Positions 8,844-17,900 of a stretch of 64,000 bases of DNA are shown here, piece by piece; position 1 is the stretch's first letter, and each line of letters opens with the position of its first letter. The position numbers and the translations under genes are program-made. The notes beneath the pieces are model-generated. The model did no database searches. It was not told the origin of the DNA and saw nothing but the letters and a program-made list of their open reading frames with translations. The stretch is from Saprospira sp. CCB-QB6 (GTDB taxonomy: Bacteria > Bacteroidota > Bacteroidia > Chitinophagales > Saprospiraceae). Where the stretch lies: assembly GCF_028464065.1 (NCBI RefSeq), contig NZ_CP116808.1:310001-374000 (forward strand). The letters are read 5' to 3'.

Positions 8844-9346
8844 CCCACGCTAATCGGAAAAATCCAAACGCCTTGGGGAATTTCCCCACGCTAATCGGAA
8901 AAATCCAAACGCCTTGGGGAATTTCCCCACGTTAATCGGAAAAATCCAAATGCCTTGGGGAATTTCCCCACGCTAATCGGAAAAATCCAAACGCCTTGGG
9001 GAATTTCCCCACGCTAATCGGAAAAATCCAAACGCCTTGGGGAATTTCCCCACACTAATCGGAAAAATCCAAACGCCTTGGGGAATTTCCCCACGCTAAT
9101 CGGAAAAATCCAAACGCCTTGGGGAATTTCCCCACGCTAATCGGAAAAATCCAAACGCCTTGGGGAATTTCCCCACGCTAATCGGAAAAATCCAAACGCC
9201 TTGGGGAATTTCCCCACGTTAATCGGAAAAATCCAAACGCCTTGGGGAATTTCCCCACACTAATCGGAAAAATCCAAACGCCTTGGGGAATTTCCCCACG
9301 CTAATCGGAAAAATCCAAACGCCTTGGGGAATTTCCCCACGCTAAT
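8844..9346. repeat. 41-bp tandem repeat, 12 units plus a degenerate 13th
   Basis: Twelve head-to-tail 41-bp units have their shared TAATCGG at 8851 and every 41 bases up to 9302. A thirteenth unit (from 9343) is degenerate. Each unit contains the near-palindrome TGGGGAATTTCCCCA. Units differ at only a few bases: CGC is replaced by CGT or CAC before TAAT in units 3, 6, 10 and 11, and unit 3 has AAATGCC for AAACGCC. There are no unique spacers, so it is not a CRISPR array. No gene overlaps it. Confidence 0.95.
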
Positions 9347-9484
9347 TTGCCGCCTCCGATTGCCTTGGGGAAATCCCCAGAGGAGATGGGAAGCTAGAGA
9401 TTGGTCCAAATCAGCGGCAAAGCGGCAATGCTCTTTTGTTTTTGGTCATGATTGGAGGGGATAGAGCAGCAATACCGCTTCCAA

Positions 9485-9637
9485 GGCTGGGGAAACCCCA
9501 GCCTATCGGCTGAGGGATGGTAGCGGGTGGCGCGAAGCGCCAGACCAAGCTTTTGAGCGCAGCGAAAAAGCGAAGGGCCGAGCGAATAGCGAGCCCGCGC
9601 ACAGCCCGACCCGAGCAAAGCGAGGGGCAGCCCCAAA
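9485..9637 (-). repeat. GC-rich interspersed repeat, reverse copy
   Basis: It contains CAGACCAAGC, GGGCCGAGCGAATAGCGAGCC, CAGCCCGACCCGAG and ends GGGGCAGCCCC. It precedes the lipoprotein operon at 9787. Confidence 0.8.
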
Positions 9638-9731
9638 TCAAAAAGAAAGAAGAGCTCCAAAACATTTTATGCTTATCTCTCGGCAGGCTGAGCAAATAGA
9701 AAGGCGGAAAAATATTATGCTTAAAAAATTG

Positions 9732-9739
9732 TAGCTTTG
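9732..9739 (+). promoter_or_regulatory. Putative -7 element for the lipoprotein operon
   Basis: TAGCTTTG matches TAnnTTTG and lies 47 bases before the start codon at 9787. It is identical to the element before the RND operon. No clear -33 TTTG is seen. Confidence 0.4.
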
Positions 9740-9786
9740 CCAAAAACCGCTGAGCTGCGTTTAGTAGAAAAAGAATAGCAAGCTAT

Positions 9787-11253
9787 ATGATCTTAAAAAA
9801 ATATTCCTGGACCTTTTTGGGCCTTTGTTTTTTATTCCTTTTACAGTTTACCGCCTGCCGAAAAGAGCAATTCTTAACGCGAGCGGGGGCGGATCTTCGC
9901 TTTGAGCTCGATACCTTGAGTTTTGATACCGTTTTTACGGACATGGGCTCGGCCAGCAGGCGATTTAAGGTATATAATCCACATAATCAAACCTTAAAGA
10001 TCAGTCGCATTCGTTTGGCTGGAGGAGGAAGCTCTGATTTCAGTTTAAACATTGATGGCCAAAATGCTCTAGATGTTCAGGACCTTGAATTAGCGGGGGG
10101 AGATAGCTTATATATCTTGGCTTCTGCTCGAATTGACCCCAACAATGGGGATGCGATACGGCTAGACTCCATTTTATTTGAGACCAATGGCAGCGAGCAA
10201 AAGGTATACTTAGAGGCCTATGGTTGGAATGCGATTTATGTTGGGCGAAGAGGCTATCAGACGCGTTTTGTCAATGAGCAGATCCAGCTAACCCCCGATA
10301 CGCCCTATATCTTTTTGGGCCAACTCTACTTTGACAGTAGTTCGGTTTTGACGGTACCTGGGGGGACCGAGGTATTCATGTTTGGGGGACCTACCAGCCG
10401 ACCCGGTGATCGGGCCACCATTGTTATTGGGCATAATTCCTCGATCAAAGTGAATGTAGGGGGCGACCTCAACCAGCCTGCCGAGTTCAAAACCCATCGA
10501 TTGGAAGAGGATTATCAGGAATTGCCCTTTCAGCATGGGGGAATTTACCTCATGGCGGAAAGTGTAAACAACCAAATACATGGTTGCATTATTCGCAATG
10601 CCGTAGATGGGATTGTCATAGATTCTTTGGCACCAAATCATCCCACGGTCAAATTGGAGCTAAAGAAAAGCATGATTTACAATGTAGATCGCAGCTGCAT
10701 CTTGGCTCGGTTCGGGAGTCTTTGGGCCGAGAACTGCATCCTAGCCAACTCCAACCAATATAATTTCATCAATATTTTGGGGGGAGATTATACCTTTAGA
10801 CATTGTAATCTAGTTAACTTTGGGACCAATCCCTTTGTGGGCCGAAACGAGGCGGTTTTGAGTATGCGTGACTTTGAAGTTCGTTATGATGCGGATGGGA
10901 ATGAAGTTCCCGTAACAGCAGATCTTCGCGCTCGCTTTCAAAACTCTGTCATCTATGGCAATCGGGCTGAAGAAATTGAGCTGGGTTCTTTAGAGGACTT
11001 TAGTGGAGGGGCCCAATGGGACTATGCTTTTGAAAACTGCCTACTAAAAGTAGATACTTTTTCTACGGGGCAATTTAATTGCCTCATCAATCAAGAACCT
11101 TATTTTAGAGATTTAGAACTGTATGCGTACCAAATAGACAGCAGTGCTTCTCCGCTTATCAATGCAGGCATTTCGCTCAATCCGAGCGTAACTGATGATG
11201 CAGAGAGCAAGGGACGAGATGCTCAGCCGGATATTGGTGCCTATGAATTTTAA
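9787..11253 (+). CDS. Predicted beta-helix surface lipoprotein
   Basis: A 488-residue exported protein with a hydrophobic leader ending FTAC (Cys24), a likely though non-canonical lipobox. After an Ig-like N-terminal part (about 35-150), residues about 180-460 show the irregular hydrophobic repeats and asparagine-rich turns of a right-handed parallel beta-helix. The C-terminus ends KGRDAQPDIGAYEF, the tail that typifies choice-of-anchor Q / polysaccharide-lyase-like Bacteroidota lipoproteins. No catalytic residues can be assigned. It is first in a three-gene unit with 5-base gaps to both following genes. A role in the envelope or in polysaccharide handling is plausible but unproven. Confidence 0.75.
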   Translation: MILKKYSWTFLGLCFLFLLQFTACRKEQFLTRAGADLRFELDTLSFDTVFTDMGSASRRFKVYNPHNQTLKISRIRLAGGGSSDFSLNIDGQNALDVQDLELAGGDSLYILASARIDPNNGDAIRLDSILFETNGSEQKVYLEAYGWNAIYVGRRGYQTRFVNEQIQLTPDTPYIFLGQLYFDSSSVLTVPGGTEVFMFGGPTSRPGDRATIVIGHNSSIKVNVGGDLNQPAEFKTHRLEEDYQELPFQHGGIYLMAESVNNQIHGCIIRNAVDGIVIDSLAPNHPTVKLELKKSMIYNVDRSCILARFGSLWAENCILANSNQYNFINILGGDYTFRHCNLVNFGTNPFVGRNEAVLSMRDFEVRYDADGNEVPVTADLRARFQNSVIYGNRAEEIELGSLEDFSGGAQWDYAFENCLLKVDTFSTGQFNCLINQEPYFRDLELYAYQIDSSASPLINAGISLNPSVTDDAESKGRDAQPDIGAYEF

Positions 11254-11258
11254 GAAGA

Positions 11259-11804
11259 ATGAAAACACTATTGCTCTTAGAGCCCCCTTATGCCGTCTAC
11301 AGCCTTGAAGTAGAAGAACTGGCCTTGCAAGAAGACTACTACTATCTATCGCTCAGTGATTTGTTCATGCAAGAGGCCGGCAGCAAATCGGCCTTGGGCA
11401 AAAACCTTGGCGAGTTGGATCCAAAAGCTCGTTATCAGCAATTGATGCAGAGCAAATTGCGCAAGCTTCCTCGCAACATTAAGGCGGGTTGGTTGCTTGA
11501 TCCCGATTGCATTTCTTCTTTAGAAGAGGCCCAGGCCCTCAAAGAGTTGTTGGAAGAACTCAATCATCCTTTAGATGCAATCATTATTGGGCAAGCCTCT
11601 GAAGAGGAGCTATTGACCGAGCTGCCCGATTATATTGAAAAAGAGACTGCTGCGGAAGAAATCAAAGAGTATTTTACTCATTTGTTGCCAGGCATTCTCC
11701 AAATCTTCCCTGATGTTCCTCAGACAGAATTGAGTGAGGAATCGGATTGGAAAGTATTACATAAGCAAATTCGTACAGTCCTTAGAGGAGCTGCACAAAA
11801 CTAA
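11259..11804 (+). CDS. Adenylate-kinase-like protein lacking the P-loop (putative pseudoenzyme)
   Basis: A 181-residue soluble protein of unknown role. By eye it follows the order of an adenylate kinase. A first strand (MKTLLLLEPP) stands where the P-loop should be, then LSLSDLFMQEAGSKSALGK resembles the kinase ISTGDLLR...GSELGK segment. GWLLDPDCISSLEEAQAL resembles GFLLDGFPRTxxQAxAL, and LDAIIIGQASEEEL follows as in kinases. The terminal helix is DWKVLHKQIRTVL. The glycine-rich GxPGxGKGT loop is replaced by EPPYAVYSL and the FPR arginine motif by PDCI, so phosphoryl transfer is unlikely. It sits between a lipoprotein and a GT-C protein with 5-base gaps, so it is probably co-translated with them. 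Homology is inferred by eye and needs a profile search. Confidence 0.6.
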   Translation: MKTLLLLEPPYAVYSLEVEELALQEDYYYLSLSDLFMQEAGSKSALGKNLGELDPKARYQQLMQSKLRKLPRNIKAGWLLDPDCISSLEEAQALKELLEELNHPLDAIIIGQASEEELLTELPDYIEKETAAEEIKEYFTHLLPGILQIFPDVPQTELSEESDWKVLHKQIRTVLRGAAQN

Positions 11805-11809
11805 AATCC

Positions 11810-13249
11810 ATGAACCGCCCCTTATCCAACTGGAGCAAAGACCTAGCATACAGCATCTTAGCCATTAGCATCTTAGCCCTTGCTATTTACAAAGCCTATT
11901 TTTGTGCTTTCACCCACGATGAAAGTCGCAGTTATTTAGACTATGTAATTGGCCGAAATAGCTGGGAGATCATGACTTTTGCTAGAGGTGCTACCGCAAA
12001 TAACCATCCTCTCAATAGTTTACTCATGAAGCTCTGCTATACCCTTTTTGGTTCGGCAGAGCTTTCTTTGCGTTTGCCCAATTTACTCGCGGGTGGACTA
12101 TTTGCCTATGCTCTCTGGCGCTTACTCAAGGCTTTGCCGCAGCTATCTTTTTCGCTCTTTTTATTCGCTGGAATTTGGGTCTTGGGGCAAGCTTACTTCA
12201 ATGACTTTTTTGCCCTAGCCAGAGGCTATGGTCTTTCTTACGGTTTTTTCTTATTGGCTTTCACACAACTTTTTTTAATAAAGCCGAAAGCAAAATCCTT
12301 AGCTTGGGCCGTTTTCTTTGCCTGCCTTTCCGTTTATGCTAACTTTTCTCAACTGATTCCCCTTTTGGCCCTTTTTGGCAGTTATAGCCTTTATCATCTC
12401 TTGTTTAGCCAACTCAACAAAAAGGAGCTTGGGCAACAATTAGCGGTGATGGGCTTGGGCCTTTTGGGTTTAATTGTATTTATTGGCCAGCCACTTAAAG
12501 GCCTCATTAAGCGAAAAGAGCTCTACTTTGGTGGCGAAAAAGGGCTCATTCAGGACACTATTGGCTCTTTAGCCAAGCAGCAGCTATCCGGAATTGGATT
12601 AGAAGAGTATAGTTACTTACTCAGCTACTCCTATCCCCTTTTGCTCCTTGCTGGCCTTATCTTTTTGGCCCTAAAACGAAAAGAAAACACCCCTATTTAT
12701 CGCCTTATTTTTATGAGCACGCTTTTGCTCAGCCTCATGAGTATCGGCCATATTTTGGCACATGAGCTTTTTGAAGTACGCTTTCTCATAGATCGGACAG
12801 CCCTCATTTATCTGCCCTTTATCCAACTACTCAGCTTTGCACTATTTGCGGCTTTGAGCCAAAAATGGCGGATTCATATCTACTTGGCTAGCGGACTTTT
12901 CATGCTTCAGCTCTACAACTTTTCGCAAAGCTGGCAGGCTCATGTATTTCAAGAATGGACCTATGATCAGGATAACAAAAAGGTTCTTGCAGAAGTCTAC
13001 CGATTAGTTCAAAAAGACCAACGCCACTACAGCATAGCCACCTACTGGCTACATCACCCTAGCTTTCAATACTATATGCAAAGAGGGATTTATCCTGGCA
13101 TTAGCCTCATAGCCTATCCTACTCAATTCGAGGCCAATGCCCAATTCGACTTCTATTATATGTATGCGCCTTATGGCTATGGCGCTCTAGAAGAAAATTA
13201 CCAACCCTATCTCGATTTTACAGAAGGGCATCTCTTCCGACATCGATAA
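11810..13249 (+). CDS. GT-C type membrane glycosyltransferase-like protein
   Basis: A 479-residue polytopic membrane protein with about ten hydrophobic helices. After the first helix comes FTHDESRSYLDYV with an acidic DE pair, followed by NNHPLNSLLMKLCYTLFGSAELSLRLPN. These match the first extracytoplasmic loop of PMT/ArnT-like GT-C transferases, which use lipid-linked sugars. The C-terminal 80 residues form a soluble tail. Substrate is unknown. It closes the unit begun by the beta-helix lipoprotein, suggesting modification of an envelope product. A strong terminator follows. Confidence 0.7.
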   Translation: MNRPLSNWSKDLAYSILAISILALAIYKAYFCAFTHDESRSYLDYVIGRNSWEIMTFARGATANNHPLNSLLMKLCYTLFGSAELSLRLPNLLAGGLFAYALWRLLKALPQLSFSLFLFAGIWVLGQAYFNDFFALARGYGLSYGFFLLAFTQLFLIKPKAKSLAWAVFFACLSVYANFSQLIPLLALFGSYSLYHLLFSQLNKKELGQQLAVMGLGLLGLIVFIGQPLKGLIKRKELYFGGEKGLIQDTIGSLAKQQLSGIGLEEYSYLLSYSYPLLLLAGLIFLALKRKENTPIYRLIFMSTLLLSLMSIGHILAHELFEVRFLIDRTALIYLPFIQLLSFALFAALSQKWRIHIYLASGLFMLQLYNFSQSWQAHVFQEWTYDQDNKKVLAEVYRLVQKDQRHYSIATYWLHHPSFQYYMQRGIYPGISLIAYPTQFEANAQFDFYYMYAPYGYGALEENYQPYLDFTEGHLFRHR

Positions 13250-13253
13250 AACC

Positions 13254-13287
13254 AAAAGGTCTAGTCTCTACAGGCTAGACCTTTTTT
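13254..13287 (+). terminator. Intrinsic terminator
   Basis: An 11-bp perfect stem (AAAAGGTCTAG at 13254-13264 with its complement at 13275-13285) is followed by T residues, five bases after the GT-C stop codon. Confidence 0.85.
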
Positions 13288-13292
13288 CTTTT

Positions 13293-13458
13293 GGGGCCCG
13301 CGGCCGCCCTTTTTAACGGGGCGGCCGCCGCTATGCTGCGCCGCTCGCTCTCTGCTCGGCCCTGCAGCCGCCTTGGGCGGCTTTGGTCTGGCGCTTCGCG
13401 CCACGGCTGCGCAGCGCTGGGCCATACTGGCCTTTGGCCAGGGGCGGCTTCGCCGCCC
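13293..13458 (+). repeat. GC-rich interspersed repeat, forward copy
   Basis: A GGGGCCCGCGGCCGCC head is followed by GCTCGGCCCTGCAG and TTTGGTCTGGCG. Its right end abuts the CapA-like gene, whose stop codon lies just past the repeat. Confidence 0.75.
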
Positions 13459-13460
13459 GC

Positions 13461-14732
13461 TTAGCGAATCCTTGGCCGAAAATTATGCTTTCTGGCTGGC
13501 AAGGGCGTAATAATCGAATCTATGGGCGGAAAGCCCAACCAATAATTGGCGGGCAACAAGCGCTCTTGGCCAGCCCCCTTGGCCAAATTCTTTTGGTTGC
13601 GAAGGTAGGTTGTTTTCATGCTGTTCCATTCGGCTTCAGACAATTGGGCAAAGTTACTACTATCTGCCAAAAGGGCCGAAATAGGCAATAACGTATAAAT
13701 CCAATCTTCTACAGGTTTTTGTTTGTAATGATGGATGTGGCGCCAAAGAGGAATATAGCTGGCGCCTTTGGGCTGCAGCTCTCCCGTCAAGCGATTCTTT
13801 TGAAAATCAAGTTCGAGGACCAAGCCGATATCTGTATTCGGGCGAAATTGATTAGAGATAAAATTGCCTAATGAATAAGCCGTAAAATGGCCACTGCTAC
13901 TATCTTGGGCCAAAGGCTGCAAAACGTGGGGGTGTCCGCCAATAATTAGTTGCACGCCTTCATTTCTTAGCCAGGCCTCCCATTTTTGTTGTTCCTTATT
14001 GGGTTGTAGTTGATATTCTAATCCCCAATGGGCCAAGGCAACAATTAGATCGGGCTTTTGGGTTTTAGCTTTGGCAATATCGGCTCTAATTTGTAGGCTA
14101 TCCATGAGATTCACTAGGCCAGGAGAGCGGGTCGGAATGCCATTAGTCCCATAAGTAAAAGACAAAACGGCTAAGCGCAGGCTAACACTATCCTTTTCTA
14201 GCTCATAAATAAGGGGATAAATTGCCTTTCGTTCTGTACTATCTCGAAAGCTGCCTGTATGGGCCAAATTTAGGCTATCCAATACATCTAAGGTATGTTG
14301 TAGGCCATAGTTAAAATTATCATTTGTGTGATTATTGGCCGTAGAGAGTAAGTCAAAACCTGCAGCCTTAATAAAATGGGCCAAAGTATCTGGTGAGCGG
14401 AACATGGGGTAGCCGCTAAAGTTATTTTTATCATTTAGGGTTAGCTCCAAATTGAGGATTGCCAAATCTGCAGCATCTATAAGGGGGCGGAGATAGCGAA
14501 AGGCGGGTTCATAATCAAACTGCCCTGAGGCGGGATCGTAGGCGGCTCGAATTTGGTCTCCATGTTGCATAAAATCGCCTACGGCAAGGAAGCGAAAATG
14601 GACAAAAGTATCTAGAGCTGGACGCGTTATTTGGCTCGTATCCTTAGGCACCTCTTGGTTTTCGACAATTTGTGTGGGTTCACAGGCCAAAAAGAGGAGC
14701 GAGCAAAGAAAGAGGGGGAAAAAATGCTTCAT
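13461..14732 (-). CDS. CapA-family lipoprotein (metallophosphoesterase-like)
   Basis: A 423-residue lipoprotein; the signal peptide ends LFLAC (Cys17). The mature part is a CapA/PgsA-type domain of the calcineurin-like fold: AVGDFMQHG, LNLELTL, STANNHTND, ALAHWGLEY and GGHPHVLQP are the metal-site and core motifs in order. CapA proteins take part in poly-gamma-glutamate capsule export or are of unknown function. No capB/capC neighbours are present, so that role cannot be assumed. The ATG at 14732 is chosen because an in-frame extension to 14999 only translates a GC repeat. The last residues run close to the neighbouring repeat and are very basic, suggesting repeat insertion reshaped the C-terminus. 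Confidence 0.82.
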   Translation of the reverse strand: MKHFFPLFLCSLLFLACEPTQIVENQEVPKDTSQITRPALDTFVHFRFLAVGDFMQHGDQIRAAYDPASGQFDYEPAFRYLRPLIDAADLAILNLELTLNDKNNFSGYPMFRSPDTLAHFIKAAGFDLLSTANNHTNDNFNYGLQHTLDVLDSLNLAHTGSFRDSTERKAIYPLIYELEKDSVSLRLAVLSFTYGTNGIPTRSPGLVNLMDSLQIRADIAKAKTQKPDLIVALAHWGLEYQLQPNKEQQKWEAWLRNEGVQLIIGGHPHVLQPLAQDSSSGHFTAYSLGNFISNQFRPNTDIGLVLELDFQKNRLTGELQPKGASYIPLWRHIHHYKQKPVEDWIYTLLPISALLADSSNFAQLSEAEWNSMKTTYLRNQKNLAKGAGQERLLPANYWLGFPPIDSIITPLPARKHNFRPRIR

Positions 14733-14770
14733 GAAAAAGAGTTGAGTGGATAAATAAAGTGCAGATTTTT

Positions 14771-14931
14771 GGTCCAGAGGCGCGCAGCGCCTGGCTGAGG
14801 GATGGAAAGCAGGGCCGCCGCAGGCGGCAGACCCAAGGCTTTTGAAGCGAAGCGAAAAAGCCTGCAGGGCCGAGCGATCAGCGAGCTGCTGCACAGCCCG
14901 GCCCGCCCGCAGGGCGGGCAAGCCCCAACAC
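14771..14931 (-). repeat. GC-rich interspersed repeat, reverse copy
   Basis: It contains GCAGGGCCGCCGCAGGCGGC, CTGCAGGGCCGAGCGA, CAGCCCGGCCCGCCC and separates the histidine kinase stop codon (14932) from the CapA-like gene. Confidence 0.85.
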
Positions 14932-17900
14932 CTAATGCTCTTGTTTGAAAAGCGGGAGGCGAATATAGAAGTCGGTGCCTTTGCCCTCTGCTGTTTCAAA
15001 ATAGATTTCGCCTTGCATAGCTCGGATCATTTTGCGGCACATGGAGAGGCCGATGCCTGTGCCAGAAGATTTGGTTGTAAAATAGGGGACAAAAATGCGT
15101 TTGCGTTGTTCTTCGGGGATGCCGCAGCCATTGTCGCGGACGAGGACCAGGGCATCTTCTCCGGCTTGTTCCAACTGGATTTGGACATGTCCTTTTTGTT
15201 CTTCGGGAATAGCTTGGATAGCATTTTTGACCAGGTTATTGAGGATGCGCAGCATTTGGCTGCGATCGGCCCAAACGGCTAATTGAGGTAAGGGCTGCAA
15301 GAGTTCGATTTCGGTTTCGCTTTCATTTTCCTTGAACAATTGTTGGATAGATTGCAGCATTTCGTCTAGGGCGATCACCTCATTTTCTGGGGGCGGCATT
15401 TTGGCAAAGTTGGAAAACTCGGAAGCGATACGGGCCAGATTATCAATTTGTTCCACCAAAGCCTTAGAGATACGGGGCATCATTTCTTGGGCTTTTTCGG
15501 GACTTTTTTTGGCGGCTCTTTCCAATAGTTGCAATTGCAGTTTCATGGGCGTCAGTGGGTTTTTAATTTCATGTGCCACCTGTTTGGCCATATCTCGCCA
15601 GGCAGACTCCCTTTGGCTTTGGGCCAATTTTTCAGAACTTTCTTCAAGGGCGAGAAGCATTTCATTAAATCGGCGGACAAAATCGCCAATTTCGTCTCGC
15701 CCCTTCCATTCCAGTTGTTCATTCTTCTCGCCTACCTTAATAAGGCGCAATTTCTCGCCAATAATAGAGAGGGGGCGGGTTACGGAATTAGCGATAAGGA
15801 AAGCCACCCCTGCGGCTAAAATCAGGAAGATCACATAGACATTTAGTAAGGCGCCAAGGAACTCCGCCACATCTTGAGAACGAATATTATTGCTTCCGGC
15901 CAAATCATATGGCAGATTAAGAAAAGCAATAATTTCATTTTCTTCATCGCGTAGGGGCACATAGCCCGAAAGGTACTCTAAGTGGTTAATTGTTTCTCTT
16001 TGCGGATAATTATCTAACTGCTGAAAGCGCATTTTCCGATAAGCGACAGGGTCCATTTGTCGGCTAAGTAGGCGGCGTTCAAAAACGGCATCTTCTGAAG
16101 AAGAGAGCAGGCGGCCATCTAGGCCATAAACATTCACATCAATTTTGTGGATATTGGCTAAATCCTTTGCGTCTGGGATCATTTTGCTAGAATCTGGTCG
16201 GTTGACAATTTGCCAGCTTGCCGTTTTAGCCGTACTCGCAATTTTTCGCTCTAAGCGCTGTTTGTGATAATCGTTGTATTCATTTTGGAAATAGAAAATA
16301 GTTACCACCCCAATCGCAATAAAAGAAAAGAGGCTTACCAAGACAATTCCCTGTTGAATACGTTCTCGTAGAGAAGCTTTAAACTCAATTTTTATGGGTT
16401 GCCATTTTAGCAAATACTTCATAAAGGCTAAGCCAACAAAAAGCACAAAAAGCAGTAAGAATCCGATACAAAAAATGTATGAAAAAAGGCTAAATGGCTG
16501 TAACCAAGAGGTTTTTTGGAGGGCCACCAAGCCCAAGTAATTGCGCTCATCTTGGTAGAGCAAATAGGTTTTATCTTCTTTTTTCTTGCGTAGAAACTCC
16601 TTGGGTTCGGGCAGTTCTTCATCAATCGGTAAGTAAGCGGCAAAATCGCCATCTTTGCTCAATACTCTTTGGTTCCCTTTGTAAAGCGCATATTCAAAGT
16701 TTCCATAAGTCTGCTCCAAACGACTTTTGGGCAAGGACAGTAATTCTACATAAATAGAGTTTTGGCTATCTTCTTCTTTAGGCCGAAGCTCCAAAACAAT
16801 TCGTCCTAATAACTTCCCCCCTTCCCGAACTTCTAAGTCGGCATAATAAATAAAGCGGCCTGATTTATCTGAATAAAAATAGAGATTGGGGCTAGCCATC
16901 TTTTGTGAGCGCTCAAAAATGTCTTTGAGCTGTCCATAAGGTAACTGTTCTCCCTTTTTAGGCAGATTAAGGCTATTGTACAAATAGATATTATAATCGT
17001 AGCGGCCAAAGAAGGCATTGTCGAGATAGAGGTAGGTTAGCCGCTCTACGACTTGGCTATAAGGGATATACAGCGAGCTAAAATAAACCTTAAAAAAGTT
17101 GTCATTGAGTAATTTTGGCTCTAATTCTAAGAAAGCTTCTTCTACTTTCGGATCTTGCTCAAAGGTAAGAACCTTAAGAAAATCTTGGCGAAGGACCAAG
17201 TTTTTCTCATGATTGGCCTGCTCTATCAATAAGGTCCCTACTCCACTAAAAAAGAGCAACCAAACCGTCAACCACATAAAGGTCAATTGCTTTTCTTGAA
17301 CAAACCAGAGTAATAATATCCCAAAAGCAATAACAAAAGCCACTAAGGCCAATATATAAAAAATAGGGAGTCCCATACTCAAGCCCAAAGCAGCCCCAAA
17401 GGCTAAGCAAGTCAATAAATAACTGCCTTGCTGTAAATAACTCCACTGCAAAACAGCCAACATCCGATAAAGCTTGTTGACCAACAGGAAATAGGAAAAA
17501 AAGAGGATGACCAAAGCAAACATGGCTAAGAAAGAAGGCGCATCCACCTTAGTCGAGTTCTCAAACTCTAAGTATACATTAGCATTGAGGACAATATCGC
17601 GCAAAAGGAGCTCTAGCGACAAAAAGCCCCCCACCAAAACCGAAAAGATAAAAAGCGTTAGCGTATTTTTTCGCCAACTCACCCAAGTTTTAACTGGCTG
17701 CTCTCGCCAATTGGCCAAAATAAAAATGAGCAAAGCAACAATCCAACTTAAATCCAATAATAAATCCCCTAAAGCATAATACCAAAGAGAAGCATCATCC
17801 GATAACTTAAAACTAAACAAGGGCAAATCATGCGTTAATCTCGGCAATTCAGTATACACGCCCAAAAGCCGAAGCCCTAAACTCCCCCCCAAAAAGAAGA

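Noticed and set aside
8844-9346. Possible CRISPR array
   Set aside because: The units are 41 bp end to end with no variable spacers, and no cas genes are in the window. It is a simple tandem repeat.
14733-14999. N-terminal extension of the CapA-like protein
   Set aside because: It translates a GC-rich repeat and overlaps the kinase gene end; a clear lipoprotein signal starts at 14732.
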